NCBI GenBank assembly: GCA_004556745.1
Contig: SFFY01000016.1
Span: 1 to 42,691, forward strand
Direction of reading: 5' to 3'
Length of the DNA stretch: 42,691 nucleotides
Source: Bacteroidales bacterium
Lineage (GTDB): Bacteria > Bacteroidota > Bacteroidia > Bacteroidales > Bacteroidaceae
Part shown: positions 31,826-38,036 of the stretch, in pieces
How positions within the stretch are numbered: the stretch's first letter is position 1
Layout: each line of letters opens with the position of its first letter
The notes under the pieces: model-generated
The model's database searches: none
What the model was told of the DNA's origin: nothing
Seen by the model: the letters and a program-made list of their open reading frames with translations, nothing else
Made by a program: the position numbers and the translations under genes

Positions 31826-32417
31826 CATTGCCGACCTGCGCGCCGACGTGCGCGCAAACTGCGTCATCTTCCTCGACCTCTGCAAGGAGGCGGGGCTTCC
31901 TGTACTGGTGACGGAGACGGTGCGAGATGACGAGTATCAACGCTATCTTGCGCGCATGGGCTACGCGGCCAAAAACGCGACGCGCCCGACGTTTCACTCC
32001 GTCAAGGCGGGACTGGCGTTCGACATCTGCAAAAACGTCAAGGGGCACGAGTACGACGATCCGTCGTTCTTCGCCCGCTGCGGGCAGATCGGCAAGCAGG
32101 TCGGCTTTTCGTGGGGCGGCGACTGGAAGAAATTCCCGGACAAGCCCCACTTCCAGTGGGACGATCACGGGAGATATGGGGGCAGTTCGATTTTGGTTGG
32201 GCATTACCCGCCGGAAATGGAGGAGTACATGGATCAGGCAACGTTTAACAAAATGATGGACAACTACCTTGCACAGCTCGGCACAAAGTCCGTCTCTTCG
32301 TGGGCGGCAAAGGATTGGGCGGCGGCGAAGGCTTCGGGCATCACGGACGGCAGCGCGCCGCAGAGATTCATCACGCGGCAGGAAGTCGTGACAATGATCC
32401 AGAGAGCGACAAAATAA
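31809..32417 (+). CDS. Endolysin: M15-type peptidase with SLH-like C-terminus
   Basis: 202 residues; ATG 31809 after GGAGGTGA. TVRDDEYQRYLARMGYA, then FHSVKAGLAFDI near residues 60-71 (the H/S..G.AxD zinc motif of M15 peptidases) and KPHFQWDDHGRYGG near 112-125 (the second His) show an L-Ala-D-Glu or D-Ala-D-Ala-type peptidase. The end, WAAKDWAAAKASGITDGSAPQRFITRQEVVTMIQRA, is like one S-layer homology repeat and may bind wall polymers. It cleaves the host peptide cross-links at lysis. Confidence 0.9.
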   Translation: MYHSRDIADLRADVRANCVIFLDLCKEAGLPVLVTETVRDDEYQRYLARMGYAAKNATRPTFHSVKAGLAFDICKNVKGHEYDDPSFFARCGQIGKQVGFSWGGDWKKFPDKPHFQWDDHGRYGGSSILVGHYPPEMEEYMDQATFNKMMDNYLAQLGTKSVSSWAAKDWAAAKASGITDGSAPQRFITRQEVVTMIQRATK

Positions 32418-32495
32418 CGGTGCCCGATTCGGTCACAGGAAGGAGCGGGCGGCGAAAGCCCACGCGCAAGCGCCTCTGCAAGCCCTACACGGGGC

Positions 32496-32744
32496 ATGGA
32501 CAGTCAGCACAAGCGTATCCGCGCGGAGTTATCCGCGATGGCTCCACGGCGAGCCGTCGAATATATTTTATCCTTCGAGCTGCCACAGGACGAGGCGGCG
32601 TGTATCATCGAGTGCGATGTGCGGCGGAAAAGCTGCGTACAGGTGGCGGATATGTTGCACGTCAGCATCGATGGATTGGCCAAAATGCGGCGAAGAGCGT
32701 ATACAAAAATTGCAGATGGGCAAGAGAAAAGCACCGACGGTTAG
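32496..32744 (+). CDS. Small sigma-region-4-like HTH protein (putative late regulator)
   Basis: 82 residues. AELSAMAPRRAVEYILSFEL, then CVQVADMLHVSIDGLAKMRRRAYTKIAD is an HTH with sigma-70 region 4 spacing. No strong ribosome site is seen; GGAAGGAGCGGG lies far upstream. The stop lies inside the loop of the terminator. Position after the endolysin is typical of RinA/ArpU-like late gene activators in some Gram-positive phages, but the match is only to the HTH. Confidence 0.6.
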   Translation: MDSQHKRIRAELSAMAPRRAVEYILSFELPQDEAACIIECDVRRKSCVQVADMLHVSIDGLAKMRRRAYTKIADGQEKSTDG

Positions 32745-32756
32745 TCGGTGCTTTTT
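32730..32756. terminator. Bidirectional terminator between convergent operons
   Basis: Nine base pairs, AGCACCGAC with GTCGGTGCT, with a 5-base loop, are followed by TTTTT on the plus strand and TTTTC on the minus strand. It ends the late operon from the left and the small leftward cassette from the right. Confidence 0.92.
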
Positions 32757-32846
32757 AGTTCTCGCTCGAGAATCCAGAGAATCAGCTGGCGACGGGAAAT
32801 GCCGCTCTCTGCCGCTTGTCTCCGATGCGCTTTGCGCGTTTCAGTT
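32757..32846 (-). other. Possible remnant frame in the leftward cassette
   Basis: After the ribbon-helix-helix gene, a leftward frame without an ordinary start codon encodes ISRRQLILWILERELKST, which looks like real protein and stops inside the terminator. The ATG frame at 32850 gives only 22 residues and ends early. A frameshifted fourth gene would explain both. Confidence 0.35.
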
Positions 32847-33017
32847 TCATTTCTTCTCCGCCTCCAAACCCAGCCGCACCAGACGCTTGATTTCAGACTG
32901 CTTTGCTTTCCCTTCCAACGCGGTCAGAATATCGGCGTCTGTTTTGTTGTTCAATTTCAGGCCGATGAATGTGGTGTTCTGCGCCACCCACTGGCGCTTT
33001 GCTTCACTATCCGGCAT
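32847..33017 (-). CDS. Ribbon-helix-helix-like small protein (putative regulator/antitoxin)
   Basis: 56 residues, starting three bases after the stop of the gene before. After MPDSEAKRQWVAQN, TTFIGLKLNNKTDADILTALEGK is a strand and a helix, and AKQSEIKRLVRLGLE the second helix, the RHH (CopG/Arc-like) layout. RHH proteins bind inverted repeats as dimers; the double palindrome over the promoter of this cassette is a natural target. Whether it is an antitoxin is unknown because no toxin is evident. Confidence 0.7.
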   Translation of the reverse strand: MPDSEAKRQWVAQNTTFIGLKLNNKTDADILTALEGKAKQSEIKRLVRLGLEAEKK

Positions 33018-33020
33018 GGC

Positions 33021-33224
33021 TTAAAACAGGTTCTCAAAGGTGACGCCGAACTTCTCGGCGGCTTCGGCTTTGAAGCGATTCATATTTTCATGGTAGTCTT
33101 CGCTGAAATACTCGTTTGCCGCACCAACGGAAATCATTCTGGATTCCTGATCGTTGATGTAATCAGCATCGTCCTCTGCGTTTTTCCCAACGATTTTGTA
33201 AGTGTCCATCAAAATAGTTTTCAT
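33021..33224 (-). CDS. Small hypothetical protein of the leftward cassette
   Basis: 67 residues; start 33224 with AAAGGAGGAAA upstream, chosen over a longer frame that lacks a ribosome site. MKTILMDTYKIVGKNAEDDADYI ... FSEDYHENMNRFKAEAAEKFGVTFENLF is acidic and mostly helical. No known family. Its neighbours suggest a three-gene unit expressed from the promoter at 33489-33517. Confidence 0.65.
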   Translation of the reverse strand: MKTILMDTYKIVGKNAEDDADYINDQESRMISVGAANEYFSEDYHENMNRFKAEAAEKFGVTFENLF

Positions 33225-33237
33225 AATATTTCCTCCT

Positions 33238-33456
33238 TTATGCCTCGACAACGTTTTCAACACAGGACTTGGGGCACCAGATCGCCACATTCTTTTCACC
33301 GCTCATAAAAATAGCCTCAACGGACAGCTTATAGGCCTTTTCGGTTTCGCCGATGATCTCACCAAAAGCATCCAGTCTCTGGCAATGGTAGCGATCGTTA
33401 AGTTCCATTTTTTTCTCGATTTGGAACCATCTTTTCATGTTAGCGAACTTCTTCAT
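33238..33456 (-). CDS. First gene of the leftward cassette, hypothetical
   Basis: 72 residues from ATG 33456, after AAAGGGG. MKKFANMKRWFQIEKKMELND, then GEIIGETEKAYKLSVEAIFMSGEKNVAIWCPKSCVEN; an N-terminal basic helix is followed by a small beta-sheet (EKAYKLSVE... VAIWCPKSC), similar to short proteins found in clostridial genomes that carry a 'VWVPKSA' type end. Function unknown. Confidence 0.65.
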   Translation of the reverse strand: MKKFANMKRWFQIEKKMELNDRYHCQRLDAFGEIIGETEKAYKLSVEAIFMSGEKNVAIWCPKSCVENVVEA

Positions 33457-33488
33457 GTTTTGGGGCCCCTTTCCTTTACTGCACCTAA

Positions 33489-33521
33489 AGTATATCATAG
33501 GTTAAACCTATTGTCAATAGG
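33489..33521 (-). promoter_or_regulatory. Consensus promoter within two overlapping palindromes
   Basis: Leftward TTGACA (33512-33517) and TATACT (33489-33494) are 17 bases apart. Two perfect 15-base palindromes overlap them: ATAGGTTAAACCTAT (33497-33511, in the spacer) and CCTATTGTCAATAGG (33507-33521, over the -35). Their centres are 10 bases apart, one helical turn. This is a strong but tightly controlled promoter. Confidence 0.9.
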
Positions 33522-33551
33522 CTTACCCGAATTCCAGTGTAAAATATTTTT

Positions 33552-33594
33552 CGGGCAGTTTTGGTGCAGAATACGGGCATTTTGCGGGCAATTT
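33552..33594. repeat. Helically phased direct repeats CGGGCANTTT
   Basis: Three copies, starting at 33552, 33574 and 33585, with spacings of 22 and 11 bases, two and one helical turns. They lie between the leftward cassette promoter and the rightward 33645 gene and are probable regulator sites for the rightward operon. Confidence 0.6.
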
Positions 33595-33644
33595 CCCGCG
33601 TCAAAATCGCGGTACGATAGGGGCAACAAAAGGAGGTGCGCGAA

Positions 33645-33767
33645 ATGTACGAGCGACTTTTAGCTTGTGGATTTACCGAGAAGATGGCGATGGACATTTT
33701 GACTCTGTTCCCTGATCCTGACGAGCTGCGCACTTACGTCTATTTCGCGGAGCTTTTCCATGTATAG
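33645..33767 (+). CDS. Short hypothetical protein
   Basis: 40 residues, ATG 33645 with AGGAGGTG nine bases before. MYERLLACGFTEKMAMDILTLF ... ELRTYVYFAELFHV looks like a UBA-like three-helix mini-fold. It overlaps the next gene by eight bases. It opens the rightward accessory operon. Such mini-proteins next to the papain-like gene recur in clostridial mobile DNA; function unknown. Confidence 0.65.
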   Translation: MYERLLACGFTEKMAMDILTLFPDPDELRTYVYFAELFHV

Positions 33768-34143
33768 CTACTTTAATCCCAACCCCGCTGGGCGCAATGT
33801 GTCCGACTGCACCGTGCGCGCGATCTGCAAGGCGACGGGGAAGGACTGGGGCGAGGTGTATTTGTCCCTCTGCATACAGGGCTACCTTGACGGCGATTTG
33901 CCCAATGCAAATGCCTGTTGGGGCGCGTATCTGCGGTCTTTAGGCTACCGGAGATATATCATACCGGACACTTGCCCGGACTGCTACACGGTCGGTAGGT
34001 TTGCCGACGAGCACCCGCGCGGGACGTATATTCTCGCCCTCTCTTGGCATGTGGTGTGCGTTCAGGACGGGACAATCTATGACAGTTGGAACAGCGAGAA
34101 CGAAATCCCACTTTATTACTGGGTAAAAGAAACGGAGGAATGA
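33760..34143 (+). CDS. Papain-like (C39-like) cysteine peptidase-fold protein (putative)
   Basis: 127 residues. FNPNPAGRNVSDCTVRAICKATGK puts a Cys at the start of a helix, SWHVVCVQDGTIYDSWNS gives the His and the Asp of a papain-like triad, and CWGAYLRSLGYRRYI lies between. It has no signal peptide, so it acts inside the cell or in the virion. Whether it is an active peptidase is not known. It is the most enzyme-like member of this module. Confidence 0.7.
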   Translation: MYSYFNPNPAGRNVSDCTVRAICKATGKDWGEVYLSLCIQGYLDGDLPNANACWGAYLRSLGYRRYIIPDTCPDCYTVGRFADEHPRGTYILALSWHVVCVQDGTIYDSWNSENEIPLYYWVKETEE

Positions 34144-34145
34144 AC

Positions 34146-34577
34146 ATGGCATATCCCTATTTCAGCCCATATTATCCGCAGCCGATGCCAGATAACCTCA
34201 TGCAGATGCGGCAGCAGCAGATGATGCAGCCCATGCAACAGTCTATGCCGCAGCCAGTGCAGCAGAACCCCATCGCACAGGGCGGCGTGCAGTGGGTAAG
34301 CGGCGAGCAGGAGGCAAGGGGGTATCTCATCGCGCCAAACTCTGCCGTTGCGCTGTGGGACAGCTCCGCGCCGACTGTATATCTCAAGCAGTCCGACGCA
34401 AGCGGCAAGCCGACGCTCAAGATTTATGACCTCGTAGAGCGCGCAGAAACGCCCCGCACAGCACCGCAGGAAAAGGGCGTGGAATTTGTCACCCGCAAAG
34501 AGTTTGACGCTTTGGCAGCGCTTGTTGGCGAAATAAAGGGCAAGAAGAACCGCAAGGAGGACGATGACGATGAATAA
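34146..34577 (+). CDS. Pro/Gln/Met-rich hypothetical protein
   Basis: 143 residues. The first 55 are PYFSPYYPQPMPDNLMQMR followed by Gln/Met/Pro runs; then GVQWVSGEQEARGYLIAPNSAVALWDSS ... TVYLKQSDASGKPTLKIYDL is a small beta-domain, and the end is helical and acidic (KKNRKEDDDDE). This resembles proteins found near phage or spore-type surface modules in Clostridia. Function unknown. It is coupled to the next gene. Confidence 0.65.
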   Translation: MAYPYFSPYYPQPMPDNLMQMRQQQMMQPMQQSMPQPVQQNPIAQGGVQWVSGEQEARGYLIAPNSAVALWDSSAPTVYLKQSDASGKPTLKIYDLVERAETPRTAPQEKGVEFVTRKEFDALAALVGEIKGKKNRKEDDDDE

Positions 34578-34770
34578 TCCTTTTTTCGGTGCGCTCGGCG
34601 GCGGGAACGGCTTCATGCAGATGATGCAGCAGTTCCAGCAGTTCAAGGCAAATTTTCAGGGCGACCCTAAAGCGGAGGTCGAAAAGCTTTTGCAATCTGG
34701 AGCTATGAGCCAACAGGAGTTAAACCATCTCCAATCTATGGCAAAGCAGTTTGAACACTTATTTCATTGA
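34570..34770 (+). CDS. Small Gln/Met-rich helical protein
   Basis: 66 residues; ATG 34570 is nine bases from AAGGAGG, better spaced than ATG 34564. NPFFGALGGGNGFMQMMQQFQQFKANF, DPKAEVEKLLQSGAMSQQELNHLQSMAKQFEHLF: a Gly-rich start then two amphipathic helices. It overlaps the gene before by eight bases. No family. Confidence 0.6.
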   Translation: MNNPFFGALGGGNGFMQMMQQFQQFKANFQGDPKAEVEKLLQSGAMSQQELNHLQSMAKQFEHLFH

Positions 34771-34821
34771 TCTTATCGTGGCCACGATTTGATAAATAAA
34801 ATTTATGAAAGGGGAGATAAT

Positions 34822-35580
34822 ATGTCTCTTTCCGACGGTGCTCCCATGATGACTATGCCGGTTGCGCCCGCGAACAGCTACGGCGGTGGCATGGGTATGT
34901 GGGGCGAAAACTGGATCTGGATTATCGTTCTTTTCCTCTTCGGCTGGGGCCGCAATGGATTTGGCAACGGTAACGGCAACGGCGGCGGCGTGGTCGACGG
35001 CTATGTGCTGACCTCCGATTTTGCCAATATCGAGCGCAAGATCGACAGCGTAAATCAGGGCCTTTGCGATGGCTTCTACCAGCAGGCGCAGCTTGTCAAC
35101 GGCACCAACATGGCGATGGCAAACGGCTTTGCACAGGCCGAGCTTTCTCGCAGTAACCAGCAGGCGGCGCTCATGCAGCAGCTCAACGCCATGCAGATGC
35201 AGGCCGCGAATTGCTGCTGCGAGAACCGTTCCGCGATCGCGCAGGTGCGCTACGACATGGCGGCGCAGGCGTGCGACACGCGCAACACCGTGCAGAACGC
35301 GACGCGCGACATCATCGACGCGATGAACAGCGGGTTCCGCGGCATCGACCAGCGTCTTACCGCGCAGGAAATCGCTGCGAAGGACGCGAAGATTGCTGAA
35401 CAGAACCAGCAGCTCTTTGCGGCACAGCTGGCAGCTTCTCAGGCGGCGCAGAATGATACGCTCAAATCTTACGTGAGCGGTCAGTTTGCGTATTACAACC
35501 CGCGCCCCGTTCCTTCGTTTTCCGTTCCGGCCCCGTATCAGTATACCGGGTGCGGCTGCGGCTGCGGTTGCGGCTGTTAA
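34822..35580 (+). CDS. Membrane-anchored Gly/Asn- and Cys-rich coiled-coil protein
   Basis: 252 residues; start 34822 after GGGGAGATAAT. A Met/Gly start, then one membrane segment (WIWIIVLFLFGWG) followed by Gly-Asn repeats, a helix with FANIERKIDSVNQGLCDGFYQQAQLVNG, a Cys cluster NCCCENR, more helix and a strange end, GCGCGCGCGC. The C-terminal CxCxCx tail is unusual and could bind metal or cross-link. Proteins of this type recur in clostridial chromosomes and phages; their function is not known. Confidence 0.7.
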   Translation: MSLSDGAPMMTMPVAPANSYGGGMGMWGENWIWIIVLFLFGWGRNGFGNGNGNGGGVVDGYVLTSDFANIERKIDSVNQGLCDGFYQQAQLVNGTNMAMANGFAQAELSRSNQQAALMQQLNAMQMQAANCCCENRSAIAQVRYDMAAQACDTRNTVQNATRDIIDAMNSGFRGIDQRLTAQEIAAKDAKIAEQNQQLFAAQLAASQAAQNDTLKSYVSGQFAYYNPRPVPSFSVPAPYQYTGCGCGCGCGC

Positions 35581-35583
35581 GTG

Positions 35584-35612
35584 TTGATAAATGCAAATAC
35601 TCGTGCTATACT
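35584..35612 (+). promoter_or_regulatory. Promoter of HNH endonuclease copy 2
   Basis: TTGATA (35584-35589) and TATACT (35607-35612) lie 17 bases apart, 24 bases before the ATG, with AAAGGGGTG as ribosome site. The endonuclease therefore probably brings its own promoter. Confidence 0.75.
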
Positions 35613-35636
35613 TGATGTATAGAAAGGGGTGTTTGC

Positions 35637-36476
35637 ATGGGAAAATCAATTGACTTGACGGGCAAAAGATATGGGAAGCTGACTGTTATTGAGAAAACTG
35701 ACGCACGTGATTCTGCTGGGTGTATAATGTGGAAGTGTCGGTGCGATTGTGGCAATGAAAAAAAATATTCCACAAATTCCTTAAACAGAGGGCTTGTTAC
35801 AAGTTGCGGATGCGGCCAAATCAAGTTGGAAGATTTGACCGGGAAAAGATTTGGGCGCCTTACCGTTGTCGAGTTGGACAAATATTCGCCCAAAAGTCAC
35901 GGAACAAGATGGTTGTGCAAATGCGATTGCGGGAAACAAAAAACCATTCTCGCTTCTTGCTTAAAGCGTGGATTAACTACGTCTTGTGGATGCTTTTCTT
36001 CTGAACAGAAGTCTAAGCGCACAAAAACGCACGGGTTTGGGAATGGGGACCGGCTTTATCGCATATGGAGCAACATGAAATCGAGATGTTATTCTCAAGC
36101 AGATCGCAACTTCAAACGATACGGGGCCAGAGGTATAGACATATGCCAAGAATGGCGAACAGATTTTTTGAAGTTTCGAGAATGGGCCGTTGCTAACGGC
36201 TATCAAGACAAATTGTCCATTGACCGCATTGACAACAACATGGGATATAGCCCCGATAATTGCCGCTGGACAGATACGATTACTCAAAACAACAACCGTC
36301 GCACAAATGTTCACATTACCTATTGTGGGGAAACGCATACAACTGCTGAATGGTCTAAAATAACAGGCATAAAACCAGCAACGCTTGTTTCTCGCAAAGC
36401 ACATGGCTGGAGCGACGAAGAGTGCATTGAGGTTCCCATATCGCAAAGCAACAATCAAACAACACGAAAAAAATAA
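35637..36476 (+). CDS. HNH-type homing endonuclease, copy 2 (with two zinc-binding modules)
   Basis: 279 residues. Two repeats of DLTGKRxGxLTV ... WxCxCDCG ... L..G.xTSCGC (residues about 6-60 and 65-122) are zinc-binding DNA-contact modules. Then LYRIWSNMKSRC, YGARGIDICQEW, FREWAVANGYQDKLSIDRI and NNMGYSPDNCRWTD form the HNH-like core, and TTAEWSKITGIKPATLVSR ... GWSDEECIEVP a C-terminal DNA-binding unit as in copy 1. It is AT-rich compared with its neighbours and lies inside the accessory module, probably inserted there. Confidence 0.9.
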   Translation: MGKSIDLTGKRYGKLTVIEKTDARDSAGCIMWKCRCDCGNEKKYSTNSLNRGLVTSCGCGQIKLEDLTGKRFGRLTVVELDKYSPKSHGTRWLCKCDCGKQKTILASCLKRGLTTSCGCFSSEQKSKRTKTHGFGNGDRLYRIWSNMKSRCYSQADRNFKRYGARGIDICQEWRTDFLKFREWAVANGYQDKLSIDRIDNNMGYSPDNCRWTDTITQNNNRRTNVHITYCGETHTTAEWSKITGIKPATLVSRKAHGWSDEECIEVPISQSNNQTTRKK

Positions 36477-36603
36477 ACTGCATAGCATAGCTTCTCGGTC
36501 ACCATATCGGTGACGTTACCGAGATGTTCGGCCCCGTGCCGATACTGACAACAACGCGGCGGGGCTATTGCCCTGCCGCTGCATTTTATGAAAGGAGTTT
36601 TTT

Positions 36604-37029
36604 ATGCCTGAATACACTGCTGTTGCCGCGCAAACTGTAGCGGCAAACCAGAACGTGCTTTTTACCGAGACACCGATCCCTTGCACCAAGGGCCTTGTAA
36701 CGCACCGCGCGGGGTCTGGACTGTTCAATCTTCGCGGCAACTGTTCTCAGTGCCGCGCTCGCTACAAGGTGGACTTTGGCGGCAATATTGCCGTGAGTGC
36801 CGGAGGTACAGCGGGGCCAATTTCTATTGCGATTGCTGTAGACGGCGAGCCTCTTGCATCCTCGGTAGCTACAGTCACGCCTACTGCAGCGGAAGCGTTT
36901 TTTAACGTAGCAACGTCCGAATACATCGATGTGACAAAAGGTTGTTGCGCGTCGCTGTCTATCCGCAACGTAAGCGGGCAGAGCATCGACGTAAGCAACG
37001 CTAACTTGATTGTCACAAGAGTTTGCTGA
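36604..37029 (+). CDS. Beta-sandwich (jelly-roll-like) protein of the accessory module
   Basis: 141 residues after AAAGGAG. EYTAVAAQTVAANQNVLFTETPIPCTKGLVTHRAGSGLFNLRG..C, then FGGNIAVSAGGTAGPISIAIAVDGEPL and SIRNVSGQSIDVSNANLIVTRV look like a BclA/TNF-like beta-jelly roll with several Cys. Such folds build spore surface fibres and phage decoration. Predicted as a capsid decoration, surface or adhesion protein; not tested. Confidence 0.65.
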   Translation: MPEYTAVAAQTVAANQNVLFTETPIPCTKGLVTHRAGSGLFNLRGNCSQCRARYKVDFGGNIAVSAGGTAGPISIAIAVDGEPLASSVATVTPTAAEAFFNVATSEYIDVTKGCCASLSIRNVSGQSIDVSNANLIVTRVC

Positions 37030-37042
37030 AAGGAGAATGGAC

Positions 37043-37450
37043 ATGAGCAAGAAAGCAATGTATGATCTGCGCAATATGCTATGCGACGAACTCGACGAGC
37101 TGGCGCGTAAGGGCGAGCTTGGCGCGGGCGATCTCGAAATTGCGCACAAACTGACGGACATCATTAAAAACATCGATAAGATTGAGATGTTGGAGGACGA
37201 CGGCTATTCCCGCGATGAAGACTATTCTCGCCGCTATTCTCGCGACGGAGACTGGCATCCGGGTATGCGCGGCGCTTATGACCGTGATATGTCTAATGCA
37301 AGGCGAGGCACGCATTATGTGCGCGGGCACTATTCCCGTGACGGGGGCATCGACAACATGAAACGCAAGTTGCAGGAGATGCTTGACGATGCCGACGATG
37401 AAAGCATTCGCAGAGCTATCCAGCGCTGCATGGACACGATTGAGGGCTAA
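37043..37450 (+). CDS. Arg/Asp/Ser-Tyr repeat protein of the accessory module
   Basis: 135 residues, ATG 37043 preferred for its 8-base gap from AAAGGAG. A helix KAMYDLRNMLCDELDELARKG ... LTDIIKNIDKIEML, then a low-complexity middle with YSRD-type repeats (GYSRDEDYSRRYSRDGDW), then KRKLQEMLDDADDESIRRAIQRCMDTIEG. Related proteins are common in clostridial genomes next to phage genes. Function unknown. Confidence 0.65.
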   Translation: MSKKAMYDLRNMLCDELDELARKGELGAGDLEIAHKLTDIIKNIDKIEMLEDDGYSRDEDYSRRYSRDGDWHPGMRGAYDRDMSNARRGTHYVRGHYSRDGGIDNMKRKLQEMLDDADDESIRRAIQRCMDTIEG

Positions 37451-37465
37451 AGGGGGTGCACCCCT

Positions 37466-37786
37466 ATGGTCGACGAAAATGAGGTCAATCGCTGGATAGC
37501 TCGCCTCGAGACGGAAGAATCAAGTTGGACAAACTATGAGCGCCTTGCCGTGCTGTATGCCATCCGTGACCAGCAAAGCGGTAGCAGAGAGAGGGGTTTG
37601 CCAATGGCATACTCCGCAGCGCCAGCGCCGGTTAGCGTCGAAACATACGGCGACAGCGATTTTATGCGCGCAGTGGCAGATGTTCCGCCGGACAAGGCAT
37701 GGGAGATCATGGATGAGCTGATGGACAGCTTGAAAATTGTAAACGAGCGCGTCTATAATAGCGTCATTCAGAAACTGAAAAAGTAA
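37466..37786 (+). CDS. Hypothetical protein, last of the accessory module
   Basis: 106 residues after GGGGGTG. NEVNRWIARLETEESSWTNYERLAVLYAIRDQ and DVPPDKAWEIMDELMDSLKIVNERVYNSVIQKLKK are two helical parts joined by a flexible Ala/Pro-rich linker. Conserved with the preceding gene in my memory of clostridial phages. No motif. Its stop is followed at once by the attP arm repeats. Confidence 0.6.
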   Translation: MVDENEVNRWIARLETEESSWTNYERLAVLYAIRDQQSGSRERGLPMAYSAAPAPVSVETYGDSDFMRAVADVPPDKAWEIMDELMDSLKIVNERVYNSVIQKLKK

Positions 37787-37790
37787 ATTT

Positions 37791-37808
37791 CAGATGGAAT
37801 TGCAGATG
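37791..37808. repeat. attP arm-type repeats, left (CAGATG x2)
   Basis: CAGATG at 37791 and 37803, 12 bases apart, near the left side of the presumed attP core. The same motif is found three times on the right side (38008, 38019, 38031), spaced by 11 and 12 bases. Direct repeats on both arms are typical of integrase arm sites. Confidence 0.6.
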
Positions 37809-37853
37809 AGTTACAAAAACCCTTGTAATATCAATGCTTTTGCGGATTTGGCT

Positions 37854-37881
37854 GCGGGTTCGACTCCCGCCGCCTCCACCA
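37854..37881 (+). other. Probable attP core: 3' end of a tRNA gene
   Basis: GCGGGTTCGACTCCCGC forms a perfect T-stem and loop with the standard TTCGA, followed by CGCCTCC, A and CCA, i.e. the acceptor strand, discriminator and CCA end. No tRNA 5' half precedes it. Tyrosine integrases commonly use tRNA 3' ends, and integration would rebuild the host tRNA. The tRNA needs GGAGGCG at its 5' end; the amino acid cannot be told from this fragment. Confidence 0.85.
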
Positions 37882-37888
37882 ATGAAAA

Positions 37889-37921
37889 AACCTCGCAGTC
37901 TCAACGGCTGCGGGGTTTTTC
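37889..37921. terminator. Terminator beside attP
   Basis: AACCTCGCAGTC and GGCTGCGGGGTT pair (12 bp with wobble) around TCAAC and are followed by TTTTTTC; the reverse strand also has a T-run, so it can act both ways. In the circle it ends the accessory operon; in the prophage it may shield the host from phage transcription. Confidence 0.85.
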
Positions 37922-38007
37922 TTGTATTTGCAATGGTTTCCTGGCTTAACTGTTTACGCATTACTTGCGATATTTGCAAGTTATCTTCCGTTAAAACAAC
38001 ACTTTTT

Positions 38008-38036
38008 CAGATGAATTGCAGATGAAATTACAGATG
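38008..38036. repeat. attP arm-type repeats, right (CAGATG x3)
   Basis: CAGATG at 38008, 38019 and 38031, spaced 11 and 12 bases, overlapping the 3' end of the integrase gene. An inverted repeat ACTTGC/GCAAGT at 37963-37981 lies between this set and the core. Confidence 0.6.

Noticed and set aside
28601..32417. A full diversity-generating retroelement
   Set aside because: No reverse transcriptase, accessory protein or template repeat was found on either strand, so only a possible target segment is reported.
37854..37881. A complete tRNA gene
   Set aside because: Only the T-arm, acceptor strand and CCA are present; no anticodon or D-arm upstream. Treated as the attP core.
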